Source: JABCPE02 sp963506915
GTDB taxonomy: Bacteria; Bacteroidota; Bacteroidia; Flavobacteriales; Weeksellaceae
Direction of reading: 5' to 3'
NCBI GenBank assembly: GCA_963506915.1
Contig: CAUORE010000001.1
Span: forward strand, 62,001 to 126,000
Length of the DNA stretch: 64,000 nucleotides
Part shown: piece after piece, positions 32,597 through 41,694 of the stretch
Position numbering within the stretch: the first letter of the stretch is position 1
Layout of the letters: each line of letters opens with the position of its first letter
Program-made: the position numbers and the translations under genes
The notes under the pieces: generated by a model
Seen by the model: only the letters and a program-made list of their open reading frames with translations
Databases searched by the model: none
What the model was told of the DNA's origin: nothing

Positions 32597-33767
32597 ATTT
32601 TATTCTTAGAGACTCTTTGACAAGTTCTATCATTTTTGGGTCGCCTGTTTGTTTTCCTTTTTCATCGGAGAATTTCACAGTTGGTATCCATTCATCATTT
32701 GCGCCAAGAACTCCTGTGAGTTTCATCACGATATTCATCGGAGTGAGTCCTACATCATTGGTCAGATTTGTTCCAATTCCGAAGGAAAGTCCCACTTTTC
32801 CTTGGCAGGCCTGTGTGATTTCGGAGATTTTCTCTAGATTAAGATTATCCGAGAAAATAATGTATTTGAACAAAGGATTGATGCCGTGTTTTTCGTAGTG
32901 TTTGATGGTTTTTTCGGCGAAAGCTATCGGGTCGCCGCTGTCGTGTCTTACGCCATCGAAAAGTTTAGCAAATTTTTTATCAAACTGCTTGAAAAACACA
33001 TCGGTAGTGTAAGTGTCCGAAAGCGCAACTCCCAAGTCGCCGCGATAAACATCCACCCAATGCTCCAGAGAAAGTGCATTTGCCATCTTAAAGCCATACT
33101 GCGCGCCATGGAACATGAACCACTCGTGGGCGTGCGTTCCGATAGGTTTCACGCCGTATTTCATCGCAAAATGAACATTGGAAGAACCGATGAAATAGCT
33201 GTTAGAATCTTGGGTAAGAGCTCTCATTACTACATCGTGAACCTTGTAGGAATGCCTTCTTCGTGTCCCGAACTCCGCGAAATTTACTTTCAGTTCGATG
33301 AGGTTTTTGGCTTTTTCTAAGGTCTTTTGGGTGATTTCCTCATCGCCTTGGCGTTCCATGTCGTTCATTTTGTAATAAAGTTCGCTGATGAGTGACAGTA
33401 GCGGCACTTCCCAAAGTATGGTTCTGTACCAGAGTCCTTCTACGGTCACTTCTAAATCGTTTCCTATTTGGCTGATTTTCACTTCGGAAGGGTCATAGTG
33501 GTATCCTTCTAAAAAGTCTAAATAAGGCAGATTTAGGTATGGACAATTTTTCTTTAAAAATTCTTTTTCAGCTTTGGTCAGCTGGAGTTTTGCCATTTCG
33601 TTGATGGCTTTTCTGAGGGCATCATCAAAGCCTTCTGGGAAGGAGTGTTTCCCTCGGTTGATGAATACATATTTTACTCTTGCATCTGGAAAGAGCTTTA
33701 CCACAGCGCATTGCATGGTAAATTTGTAAAAATCATTGTCTAATATAGAGTTGAAAACTACGCTCAT
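32595..33767 (-). CDS. pncB: Nicotinate phosphoribosyltransferase
   Basis: 390 residues with the family opening SILDNDFYKFTMQ, FAEFGTRRRHSY near residues 169-180 (containing the histidine phosphorylated during catalysis), and DGVRHDSGDP near 275-284 for phosphoribosyl binding. It makes nicotinate mononucleotide from nicotinate and PRPP with ATP, in NAD salvage. Normal length; monocistronic. Confidence 0.95.
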   Translation of the reverse strand: MSVVFNSILDNDFYKFTMQCAVVKLFPDARVKYVFINRGKHSFPEGFDDALRKAINEMAKLQLTKAEKEFLKKNCPYLNLPYLDFLEGYHYDPSEVKISQIGNDLEVTVEGLWYRTILWEVPLLSLISELYYKMNDMERQGDEEITQKTLEKAKNLIELKVNFAEFGTRRRHSYKVHDVVMRALTQDSNSYFIGSSNVHFAMKYGVKPIGTHAHEWFMFHGAQYGFKMANALSLEHWVDVYRGDLGVALSDTYTTDVFFKQFDKKFAKLFDGVRHDSGDPIAFAEKTIKHYEKHGINPLFKYIIFSDNLNLEKISEITQACQGKVGLSFGIGTNLTNDVGLTPMNIVMKLTGVLGANDEWIPTVKFSDEKGKQTGDPKMIELVKESLRIK

Positions 33768-33872
33768 TTTTTAAATTCATTAAAATTAAAGCCATAAAAA
33801 TACGAAATTCTATTATTAAAATTGTCTTTAAAACAACAAATAATTAAATTCGCGTTGCTATTTGAATGAAAT

Positions 33873-34571
33873 ATGAAAAACCTGCTTAAGTTTTACTCAT
33901 TATCAGAGATAAATTATAGACACAAATATCCTTTAATCGAGAAAATAAAATATTTTGCAAAGGGCATACTATTGTATTTTGTATTGCAGATTTGCGCTTT
34001 ATTGCTAATGTTTTTGGTGGATGATTTCTTGATAAAGAAAATGGGTTTTGCTTCCGTTTTTAAATTAATGTTAGAAAGCCAAAAGAAAATAAAAGGATAT
34101 TATGGTTTTTTCCTAGTTGTGATTTTAGGGCCTTTGGTAGAAGAGCTTATTTTTAGGTTGATTTTAGTCCCTAAGCGTAGAAATATCGCGATATTTACTT
34201 TTGTATTTTCGTTCTTGGTATTGAATAAAACTTATTATATTATCAAAATAGACTGGCTTTTGCTGGTGTCTTTGGTAGTGTCAGGACTGCTCTCTTTTCT
34301 TGTTTTTAATTTGCTGAAACGAAACCCTGAAATAGAAACAGCCATAGGGAAAAGACAGAAAATAATCACAATGATCTCTGTTGTCCTTTTTGGGTTGTTG
34401 CATATTGTTAATATAGAAAATCTGCATTGGGAACTGGCGCTGCTCTATCCTGTGTATGCTCTTCCGCAAATGATTTCAGGGTATGTTTGTTCTGTGCAGA
34501 GGCTGAAATTAGGTTTTGTCTGGGGATTGCTTTTTCATTCGATGAATAATTTAATGGTATTTTTGAGATAA
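33873..34571 (+). CDS. CPBP-family intramembrane protease-like protein
   Basis: 232 residues, about six membrane helices. The three CPBP/Abi motifs are present: EELIFR (EExxxR) near residue 90, FGLLH (FxxxH) near 171-175, and HSMNN near 224-228. Members cleave or process membrane-associated peptides and prenylated substrates; some are immunity proteins for bacteriocins. Substrate unknown here. Sits alone between the divergent pncB and uvrC. Confidence 0.85.
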   Translation: MKNLLKFYSLSEINYRHKYPLIEKIKYFAKGILLYFVLQICALLLMFLVDDFLIKKMGFASVFKLMLESQKKIKGYYGFFLVVILGPLVEELIFRLILVPKRRNIAIFTFVFSFLVLNKTYYIIKIDWLLLVSLVVSGLLSFLVFNLLKRNPEIETAIGKRQKIITMISVVLFGLLHIVNIENLHWELALLYPVYALPQMISGYVCSVQRLKLGFVWGLLFHSMNNLMVFLR

Positions 34572-34615
34572 AAATCAAAAAGGAAAATCAGATAAAATAT
34601 CATAATGTTTGGTTT

Positions 34616-34648
34616 TTTGCTTGTTTAGAAAATTATTCTTTACTTTTG
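34616..34648 (+). promoter_or_regulatory. Promoter of uvrC abutting the start codon
   Basis: TTTG (34,616-34,619) and TACTTTTG (34,641-34,648) match -33 and -7 elements with 21 bases between; another TTG sits 17 bases from the -7 box. The predicted start of transcription (about 34,655) falls on or just after the GTG start codon at 34,653. Confidence 0.5.
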
Positions 34649-34652
34649 CTAT

Positions 34653-36443
34653 GTGCATTCAGAATTAGAACTTCAGTTAAAAACATTACCTTCGGAGCCT
34701 GGTGTTTATCGTTATTACGATAAAAAGGGCGAGATTTTGTATGTGGGAAAGGCTAAAAATCTGAAAAACAGGGTTCTATCTTATTTTAATAAAAGTCAGA
34801 TCGGCTACAAAACCCGAATGATGGTTTCTAAAATCGTAAGGCTGGAAACCACCGTGGTTAATAGCGAATATGATGCGCTTCTTCTGGAAAACAACCTCAT
34901 AAAAGAATATCAGCCTTTCTATAATATTCTGCTGAAAGATGACAAGTCCTATCCATGGATTTGCATCAAAAAAGAGCCTTTTCCTCGGATTTTTTTAACG
35001 AGAAATGTCATCAAAGACGGCTCGGAATACTATGGGCCTTATGCGAAAGTAAAACAGGCAAAAACGCTGATAGAAGTTATCAAAAACATCTATAAACTCA
35101 GAACTTGCAGCCTAAATCTCGCTCCCGAAAAGATAAAAGAAGGGAAATATAAAGTCTGTCTGGAATATCACATTAAAAACTGTGCCGGCCCTTGCGAAGG
35201 GCTAGAATCTGAGGAAGAATATGCCCAAAAGCTAAATGCCATTCGTGGGATTATCAAAGGCGAATTCAAGGCAGCGAGGGAATATTTAGAAGCTGAAATG
35301 TACAACTACGCCGCAAAACTGGAATTTGAAAATGCCCAGCAGAGCAAGGAGAAATTACAGATTTTAGAAAATTACCAGACTCATACCACTATCGTGAGTT
35401 CCAATATAAACGATGTGGATGTCTTCGGTATTATCAGTGATGAAGCGGCGGCTTATGTCAATTATTTCAAAATTAAAAACGGTTCTATTATTCAGTCCTA
35501 CACCACAGAAATCAAAAAAATGCTGGACGAGACCGATGAAGAAATATTAGAAGAAGCCCTGATAGAGATTAGGAATAAATTTAATTCTACTTCTACGGAA
35601 ATTTTTCTTCCGTTTCATCTCAATATAGAAATTCCACATGTGAAGCTCATAGTCCCTAAACTGGGCGACAAAAAGCGTATCGTAGAGCTTTCCGAGAAAA
35701 ATGCAATGGAATACCGCGTGGAAAAACTCAAGCAGGTGCAGATAGTAGATCCAGAGAGGCATACCAACCGCATCATGGCGGAGATGAAAAAACTCCTCAG
35801 ACTTCCCGAAGAGCCGCGCCATATAGAAGGTTTTGACAATTCTAATATTCAAGGGACCAATCCCGTTTCGGCGTGTGTGGTTTTCAAAGATGGGAAACCC
35901 AGCAAGGCGGATTATCGGATTTTTCATGTGAAAACCGTGGAAGGGCCGAATGATTTCGCTACGATGGAAGAAGTCATCTATCGCCGATACAGCAGACTTT
36001 TGGATGAGGGCGAACCACTGCCGCAGCTCATTTTGATAGACGGAGGAAAAGGTCAGCTCAGTTCCGCAGTGAAAAGCCTGAAACTCCTCGGGCTGTATGG
36101 GAAAATTTCCATTATCGGGATAGCGAAAAGATTGGAAGAAATCTTCTTTCCCGAAGACCCAGTTCCATTGTATTTGGATAAAAAATCTGAGACTTTGAAG
36201 GTTCTGCAGAAGGTTCGGGACGAGTCGCACCGTTTCGGTGTAAAGCATCACCGCACGAGAAGGAAAAATTCTACAATAAAATCAGAATTGGAGGAAATCC
36301 CTGGCGTGGGCGAAAAAACCATCCAGCAACTTTTATCTAAATTAAAATCCGTAAAAAGAATAAAAGAAGCCTCACTGGAAACGCTGGAAGAGATTTTAGG
36401 AAAATCCAAGGCAAAAGCAGTTTGGGAGCATTTTAACAGCTAA
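34653..36443 (+). CDS. uvrC: Excinuclease ABC subunit C
   Basis: 596 residues. GIY-YIG nuclease at about 12-90 (PGVYRYYD...ILYVGKAKNLKNRV), a cysteine-bearing NCAGPCEG near 176-183, a UVR segment near 205-240, an RNase-H-like second nuclease with FDNSNIQGTNPVSACVVF near 395-412 and IDGGKGQLS near 455, and tandem HhH motifs at the end (EEIPGVGEKTIQQLL). It makes both incisions in nucleotide excision repair. The start is GTG; the ATG two bases upstream is out of frame. The promoter leaves no leader. Confidence 0.96.
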   Translation: MHSELELQLKTLPSEPGVYRYYDKKGEILYVGKAKNLKNRVLSYFNKSQIGYKTRMMVSKIVRLETTVVNSEYDALLLENNLIKEYQPFYNILLKDDKSYPWICIKKEPFPRIFLTRNVIKDGSEYYGPYAKVKQAKTLIEVIKNIYKLRTCSLNLAPEKIKEGKYKVCLEYHIKNCAGPCEGLESEEEYAQKLNAIRGIIKGEFKAAREYLEAEMYNYAAKLEFENAQQSKEKLQILENYQTHTTIVSSNINDVDVFGIISDEAAAYVNYFKIKNGSIIQSYTTEIKKMLDETDEEILEEALIEIRNKFNSTSTEIFLPFHLNIEIPHVKLIVPKLGDKKRIVELSEKNAMEYRVEKLKQVQIVDPERHTNRIMAEMKKLLRLPEEPRHIEGFDNSNIQGTNPVSACVVFKDGKPSKADYRIFHVKTVEGPNDFATMEEVIYRRYSRLLDEGEPLPQLILIDGGKGQLSSAVKSLKLLGLYGKISIIGIAKRLEEIFFPEDPVPLYLDKKSETLKVLQKVRDESHRFGVKHHRTRRKNSTIKSELEEIPGVGEKTIQQLLSKLKSVKRIKEASLETLEEILGKSKAKAVWEHFNS

Positions 36444-36460
36444 AAAAGATTGAATAAAGT

Positions 36461-36495
36461 TCCTAATTTTTGCTCGTAAAAGCGGAATTAGGAAA
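36461..36495 (+). terminator. Hairpin after uvrC
   Basis: TTCCTAATT and AATTAGGAA pair, with a weaker inner stem (TTGCT/AGCGG), followed by ATTTTGTC. A modest T-tract makes it a likely but not certain terminator. Confidence 0.55.
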
Positions 36496-36610
36496 TTTTG
36501 TCGTATTAAAAATATCATTTTTAAATCATTTTTCGGAAATTTTGTCTTGTTTTATGTAATAGAATGGTTTTTGCAATTTAGATTTCAGATAACTTTTAAA
36601 ATAAAAAATT

Positions 36611-39199
36611 ATGAATCTAAATCAATATACCGTAAAATCACAAGAAGCCATCCAAAAAGCACAACAGATTGCTTTGGATTTTGGCAACCAGAGTATAGAG
36701 CCTCAGCATCTATTGGAAGGGATTTTCCAAGTGGATGAGAATATCTCGGCTTTTCTAATGAAAAAAGCAGAAGCCGACCTTAACTTGATAAGACAAAGAA
36801 ATAGAGAATCTTTGGAAAGCCTCCCAAAAGTGGAAGGCGGAAATATTTACCTTTCTCAAAGTGCCAGCAAAGTCCTTCTGGAAGCGCCTAATATCGCTAA
36901 AAGAATGGGCGATGAGTATGTGACTTTGGAGCATATCTGGCTGGCGTTATTAGAGGTGAGTTCTTCCGTTTCACAGATGTTGAAAGACATGGGCGTGACC
37001 AAATCCCTTTTGGAAGGAGGAATCAAGGAACTTAGAAAAGGTTCAAAAGCAACTTCGGCAAGTTCCGAAGAAACTTACCAATCGCTTAATAAATACGCTA
37101 AAAACTTCAATGAACTGGCAGCCGAAGGGAAATTAGACCCAGTAATCGGGCGAGATGAAGAAATCCGAAGAGTGCTGCAGATTCTTTCGCGAAGAACCAA
37201 GAACAACCCTATTCTCATCGGTGAGCCAGGCGTGGGTAAAACTGCCATCGCCGAAGGAATAGCCCATAGAATCATCAGTGGAGATGTTCCAGAAAACTTG
37301 ATGGACAAAACGCTCTATTCACTTGATATGGGAGCATTGATTGCAGGTGCGAAATACAAAGGAGAGTTCGAAGAAAGACTAAAATCTGTAGTAAATGAAG
37401 TGGTAAAATCTGATGGGCAGATTATCCTTTTCATCGATGAAATTCACACCCTTGTAGGAGCAGGCGGCGGCGAGGGAGCGATGGATGCTGCGAATATCCT
37501 AAAACCAGCTTTGGCGAGAGGAGAGCTTCGTTCTATCGGTGCGACAACGCTTAACGAGTATCAAAAATACTTTGAGAAAGACAAAGCTCTGGAACGCCGT
37601 TTCCAAAAAGTAATGGTGGAAGAGCCAGACACAGAATCAGCGATTTCTATTCTTCGCGGAATCAAAGACAAATATGAATTCCACCACAAGATTAGAATAA
37701 AAGATGAAGCCATCATCGCGGCGGTAGAAATGTCCCAGCGATATATTTCAGATAGATTTTTACCAGACAAAGCCATTGACCTAATCGATGAAGCTTCTGC
37801 AAAATTAAGAATGGAAATCAACTCCAAACCAGAGGAATTGGATGTTTTAGACAGAAAACTTATGCAGATGGAGATAGAGCTGGCGGCGATTTCCAGAGAG
37901 GGCAACCAGACTAAAATAGACCATCTGAAGGAAGATATTGCGAAAATCACTGAGGAACGAAACCAAATCAACGCAAAATGGCTCAGCGAAAAGCAGAAAT
38001 CCGAGGATTTGACTCAGATTAAAAAAGATATTGAAAGCCTGAAATTAGAAGCTGAAAGAGCTCAGCGTATGGGTGATTATGCAAAAGTTTCGGAGATACA
38101 ATATGGAAAACTTCGCGAAAAGGAGGACGAGCTTCAAAAACTGGAATTGGCGATGCAGAATCAGCAGAATGAGCTTGTAAAAGAGGAAGTTACCGCAGAA
38201 AATATCTCTGAAGTAGTGGCGAAATGGACAGGAATTCCAGTGACTAAGCTACTTCAGTCCGAAAGAGAAAAACTGCTTCATTTGGAAGATGAACTCCACA
38301 AAAGAGTAGTAGGGCAAGAAGAAGCGATACAATCCGTGGCCGATGCTATCCGCAGAAACAGAGCAGGGCTGAATGATGAGAAAAAACCTATTGGGTCTTT
38401 CCTTTTCCTTGGAACTACGGGAGTTGGTAAAACCGAGTTAGCGAAAGCCTTGGCGGAGTTCTTATTTGATGATGAAAATAATATGACCCGTATCGATATG
38501 TCTGAATATCAGGAGAAACACTCCGTTTCTAGATTGGTAGGAGCGCCTCCAGGGTATGTAGGCTATGATGAGGGCGGACAGCTGACCGAAGCGGTGAGAA
38601 GAAGACCATATTCTGTGGTGCTTCTGGATGAGGTAGAAAAGGCGCATCCAGATGTGTTTAATACCTTGCTTCAAGTGTTGGATGACGGGCGATTGACAGA
38701 CAACAAAGGTCGCGTGGTGAATTTTAAAAATACGATTATCATCATGACATCTAACCTTGGTTCTCATATCATTCAAGAGAATTTTGAGAAAATTAATGAA
38801 AGTAATTTAACTGAAATCGTAGAAAAAACCAAAGAAGAAGTATTTGATCTGTTGAAACAAACTCTACGACCAGAGTTCCTCAACAGAATAGATGAAACGG
38901 TGCTGTTCCAACCATTGAACTACAATGAAATCGGAAAAATCGTTCAGTTCCAACTAAGAGGAATCAACAAAATGCTGGAAAGCAGAAATATCATCTTGAC
39001 TGCAACACAGGAAGCGATAGATTTCATTCTGAAAAAAGGCTACGACCCAGCATTTGGAGCTAGACCGCTGAAACGAGTAGTGCAGCAGGAAGTTCTGAAT
39101 AAACTCTCAAAAGAGATTTTGGCTGGAAATATAAAAGAAGGCGAGAGAGTGACTGTAGATTGTTTTGATAACAAGCTGGTTTTCAGACCTGCAGAGTAA
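36611..39199 (+). CDS. clpB: ATP-dependent disaggregase ClpB
   Basis: 862 residues with the full ClpB plan: N-domain 1-145, first AAA+ module with GEPGVGKT near residue 202 and LFIDEIHTLVGAGG near 275, coiled-coil middle domain about 405-520, and second AAA+ module with GTTGVGKT near 605 and LLDEVEKAHPDV near 675. The uninterrupted middle domain distinguishes it from ClpA and ClpC. With DnaK it rescues aggregated proteins. Ends in FRPAE. Single gene followed by three hairpins. Confidence 0.97.
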   Translation: MNLNQYTVKSQEAIQKAQQIALDFGNQSIEPQHLLEGIFQVDENISAFLMKKAEADLNLIRQRNRESLESLPKVEGGNIYLSQSASKVLLEAPNIAKRMGDEYVTLEHIWLALLEVSSSVSQMLKDMGVTKSLLEGGIKELRKGSKATSASSEETYQSLNKYAKNFNELAAEGKLDPVIGRDEEIRRVLQILSRRTKNNPILIGEPGVGKTAIAEGIAHRIISGDVPENLMDKTLYSLDMGALIAGAKYKGEFEERLKSVVNEVVKSDGQIILFIDEIHTLVGAGGGEGAMDAANILKPALARGELRSIGATTLNEYQKYFEKDKALERRFQKVMVEEPDTESAISILRGIKDKYEFHHKIRIKDEAIIAAVEMSQRYISDRFLPDKAIDLIDEASAKLRMEINSKPEELDVLDRKLMQMEIELAAISREGNQTKIDHLKEDIAKITEERNQINAKWLSEKQKSEDLTQIKKDIESLKLEAERAQRMGDYAKVSEIQYGKLREKEDELQKLELAMQNQQNELVKEEVTAENISEVVAKWTGIPVTKLLQSEREKLLHLEDELHKRVVGQEEAIQSVADAIRRNRAGLNDEKKPIGSFLFLGTTGVGKTELAKALAEFLFDDENNMTRIDMSEYQEKHSVSRLVGAPPGYVGYDEGGQLTEAVRRRPYSVVLLDEVEKAHPDVFNTLLQVLDDGRLTDNKGRVVNFKNTIIIMTSNLGSHIIQENFEKINESNLTEIVEKTKEEVFDLLKQTLRPEFLNRIDETVLFQPLNYNEIGKIVQFQLRGINKMLESRNIILTATQEAIDFILKKGYDPAFGARPLKRVVQQEVLNKLSKEILAGNIKEGERVTVDCFDNKLVFRPAE

Positions 39200-39218
39200 T
39201 TGTTATAATGTTATAAAG

Positions 39219-39294
39219 ACCATTTAGACCTGCCGAATAATCCAACCTTGTTATTGATCTTTTTCATAGAATCCTTATAGCGGGTCTAAATGGT
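39219..39294 (+). repeat. 12-bp inverted repeat after clpB, including a copy of the clpB 3' end
   Basis: ACCATTTAGACC (39,219-39,230) and GGTCTAAATGGT (39,283-39,294) are perfectly complementary with 52 bases between. The left arm overlaps a stretch, 39,223-39,240, that reads FRPAE-stop, as does the true end of clpB at 39,182-39,199. The pair could form a loose terminator hairpin. Confidence 0.6.
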
Positions 39295-39321
39295 TATTTT
39301 AAATGTGTAAATCCAAAAATA

Positions 39322-39347
39322 AAATCCTTCAAATTTGAAGGATTTTT
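39322..39347 (+). terminator. Palindromic terminator downstream of clpB
   Basis: AAATCCTTCAAA/TTTGAAGGATTT (39,322-39,333 / 39,334-39,345) is a perfect palindrome continued by TT. It is likely to act in both directions. Confidence 0.85.
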
Positions 39348-39380
39348 GTTGTTAGAAATGTCTTTGCTAATAAATCAGAA

Positions 39381-39408
39381 AATCAAGTCTCAAAGGCTTG
39401 ATTTTTTT
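39381..39408 (+). terminator. Second terminator-like hairpin before gpsA
   Basis: AATCAAG (39,381-39,387) and CTTGATT (39,397-39,403) with a 9-base loop, then TTTTT. It lies just upstream of the gpsA promoter box and insulates it. Confidence 0.75.
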
Positions 39409-39411
39409 CTT

Positions 39412-39419
39412 TACCTTTG
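39412..39419 (+). promoter_or_regulatory. -7 promoter box of gpsA
   Basis: TACCTTTG, an exact TAnnTTTG match. Transcription would start near 39,426, which leaves almost no leader for the ATG at 39,428 and favours the in-frame ATG at 39,440. Confidence 0.5.
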
Positions 39420-39439
39420 TCATTTAAATGAAAAACGAT

Positions 39440-40444
39440 ATGACTGAGAACAAAAATTTACCAAAAGTAGGTGTTATTGGGAGTGGTAGTTTCGCCACCG
39501 CAGTAGTAAAAATGCTGATGGAAAACTGCGAAAAAGTTCATTGGCTGCTTCGTAATGACGGTACAAGGGAGGCTTTGGTTTCACAAGGGAGCAATCCGCA
39601 CTATCTCACGGCAGTGAAATTTAACCCAGATCGATTGGTTTTGACAATGGATATCAATGAGCTGGTGACAGCCTGCGATGTGATTATTCTAGCAACGCCA
39701 TCTATCTATTTGGCGGATACCATAGAAAAGATGACTTGTGATTATTCAGGGAAGATATTTGCTTCAGTGATTAAAGGAATTGTTCCAAAACATAATGATA
39801 TTGTAGCGAATTATCTCCGTGACACTTTTAATATAGGATATAGAAACCAAGCAGTTCTTGCAGGGCCGTGCCACGCTGAAGAAGTTGCCATGGAGCGATT
39901 GTCTTTCCTTACAGTGGCAGCTGCCAGCAAGGAAACCACTCAGATACTGAGCGACTTGTTGTCTTCACGATATATCAGAATTAACCAAAGTAATGATATT
40001 CTGGGTAATGAGTACAGCGCAGTCCTCAAAAATATCTATGCCATAGGCGCAGGAATGGCCAATGGGCTGGGCTATGGGGATAATTTCCAAGCGGTATATA
40101 TTTCTAATGCCGTTCGGGAGCTGGAAAGAATTCTAGATGCGGTATATCCAGAGCCAAGAGATGTCAATGAAAGTTCGTACATCGGGGATTTGCTCGTTAC
40201 GGCGTACTCGTTGTTCAGTAGAAACAGAATGTTTGGGAACTACATTGGGAAGGGCTACACCGTGAAATCTGCTATTCAATCCATGAGCATGGTGGCAGAG
40301 GGCTACTACGCTACTAACGGAATTTATCAGATTATTAAAAACAATAAGATAGATGCTCCTATCGTGCAGCATATTTATAGAATCCTTTACGAAGAAAAAA
40401 ACTGCGAAGAAGAATTTACAAAACTTGTTCAAAAGCTAAACTAA
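39440..40444 (+). CDS. gpsA: Glycerol-3-phosphate dehydrogenase (NAD(P)+)
   Basis: 334 residues from the second in-frame ATG (MTENKNLPKVGVIGSG), preferred to the ATG at 39,428 because of the promoter position. Rossmann motif GSGSFATA near residues 13-20; catalytic Lys in AVLKNIYAIGAGMANGLGYGDN near 195-215. It reduces dihydroxyacetone phosphate to sn-glycerol-3-phosphate for phospholipid synthesis. The GSGSFATA form and about 330-residue length are typical for Bacteroidota. A small gene follows after one base. Confidence 0.94.
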   Translation: MTENKNLPKVGVIGSGSFATAVVKMLMENCEKVHWLLRNDGTREALVSQGSNPHYLTAVKFNPDRLVLTMDINELVTACDVIILATPSIYLADTIEKMTCDYSGKIFASVIKGIVPKHNDIVANYLRDTFNIGYRNQAVLAGPCHAEEVAMERLSFLTVAAASKETTQILSDLLSSRYIRINQSNDILGNEYSAVLKNIYAIGAGMANGLGYGDNFQAVYISNAVRELERILDAVYPEPRDVNESSYIGDLLVTAYSLFSRNRMFGNYIGKGYTVKSAIQSMSMVAEGYYATNGIYQIIKNNKIDAPIVQHIYRILYEEKNCEEEFTKLVQKLN

Positions 40445-40445
40445 A

Positions 40446-40718
40446 ATGAAAGAATACATAGAATACAACACTAAACAGGGCATAACTGACCTGCTGTCCG
40501 AAATAGAACTAGACGACGAAAAAGGCTGGGTAGAAGGAATGCACAAAGGAGAAATGATAGCTTCTGTCAAACTTCCTAATAATAATTTTAATTATAATGA
40601 AAATGGCGAGCTGGTGGAGGAGTATTCATCCCAGAAATATCTAAGAGTAGATTATCTGGCGAGTCTCAGACCTGTGAGTTTTGATTTTAAAATCGTGGCG
40701 TATAGATTTTTGGATTAG
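40446..40718 (+). CDS. Small conserved-looking hypothetical protein after gpsA
   Basis: A 90-residue soluble protein, start codon one base after the gpsA stop, so translated from the same message. It alternates acidic and hydrophobic residues with a beta-rich second half (YLRVDYLASLRPVSFDFKIVAYRFLD). No recognised family and no signal peptide. Function unknown. Confidence 0.7.
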   Translation: MKEYIEYNTKQGITDLLSEIELDDEKGWVEGMHKGEMIASVKLPNNNFNYNENGELVEEYSSQKYLRVDYLASLRPVSFDFKIVAYRFLD

Positions 40719-40760
40719 ATGAATTTTTATTTTGACCATATTTAAGGAATAATAACTAAA

Positions 40761-41675
40761 ATGAATCAATCGAAAAAAGGATTTATCTATACTACTATTG
40801 GTGCTACACTGTGGGGTATAAATGGGGCTTTTGCGGAGTTTTTGTTTTTGCATAAAGGGGTAACTTCTGACTGGCTGACACCTTACAGACTTTTGCTGGC
40901 GGGCGTTTTTTTGCTGGTTTATCTTTACGCAAAGGATAAAAATAAAATCTTTGATATTTTTAGAAATACTAAAGATTTGATAAGGGTTTTTGTCTTCGGG
41001 GTTTTTGGTATGCTGGGGACACAGTATACCTATTTCACTACGATACAGCATTCTAATGCAGGCATTGCCACGGTGCTTCAGTATTTTGGACCTACGCTTA
41101 TTTTGCTTTATGTTTGTTTTAAAGAAAAAAGAAAACCGAAGCCTTATGAGGTGGTTGTTTTGTTTTTATCTCTTTTGGGAGTGTTTATTCTGGCTACACA
41201 TGGAGATATGAACACATTGAAGGTTTCTTCTGTGGCTCTGTTTTGGGGAATGCTCTCGGCAATTACTTTGGTTATATACACGGTGCAGCCAGCAGAGATT
41301 TTAAAGAAATATGGAACGGCGGTGGTGATCGCATGGGGAATGTTCATCGGTGGAATTGCACTTTCTATCACAGCGAAGCCATGGGAACAGTCGGTGAAAG
41401 TGGATATCGTAGTAATTGTATTTTTATTACTGATTGTCCTTTTGGGAAGTATCTTTGCGTTTCTGTTTTATCTGTCAGGTGTAGGAATCATAGGACCTAC
41501 AAAAGCAAGTATGATAGCCTGTATAGAACCTGTGGTGGCAACGATATGTTCTGTAGTATTTTTAGGAAATCCTTTTTCCTTCTTGGATGCGATAGGATTT
41601 GCTTTTATCTTGTCCACGGTGTTTATTGTAGCATATATTTCGGATAGAGAAAATAAAAAAAATACCACTCAATAA
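40761..41675 (+). CDS. EamA/DMT-family membrane transporter
   Basis: 304 residues with ten predicted helices arranged as two repeats of five, each an EamA domain (residues 8-140 and 155-295); the opening KGFIYTTIGATLWGINGAFAE is typical. Such carriers export amino acids, metabolites or drugs; substrate unknown. It ends inside a shared terminator opposite the POT transporter gene. Confidence 0.88.
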   Translation: MNQSKKGFIYTTIGATLWGINGAFAEFLFLHKGVTSDWLTPYRLLLAGVFLLVYLYAKDKNKIFDIFRNTKDLIRVFVFGVFGMLGTQYTYFTTIQHSNAGIATVLQYFGPTLILLYVCFKEKRKPKPYEVVVLFLSLLGVFILATHGDMNTLKVSSVALFWGMLSAITLVIYTVQPAEILKKYGTAVVIAWGMFIGGIALSITAKPWEQSVKVDIVVIVFLLLIVLLGSIFAFLFYLSGVGIIGPTKASMIACIEPVVATICSVVFLGNPFSFLDAIGFAFILSTVFIVAYISDRENKKNTTQ

Positions 41676-41688
41676 GTGGTATTTTTGT
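41661..41688. terminator. Bidirectional terminator between EamA and POT genes
   Basis: AATACCACT (41,661-41,669)/AGTGGTATT (41,675-41,683), 5-base loop, A-run left and T-run right; the loop contains the end of the EamA gene. Confidence 0.88.
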
Positions 41689-41694
41689 TTTGGT

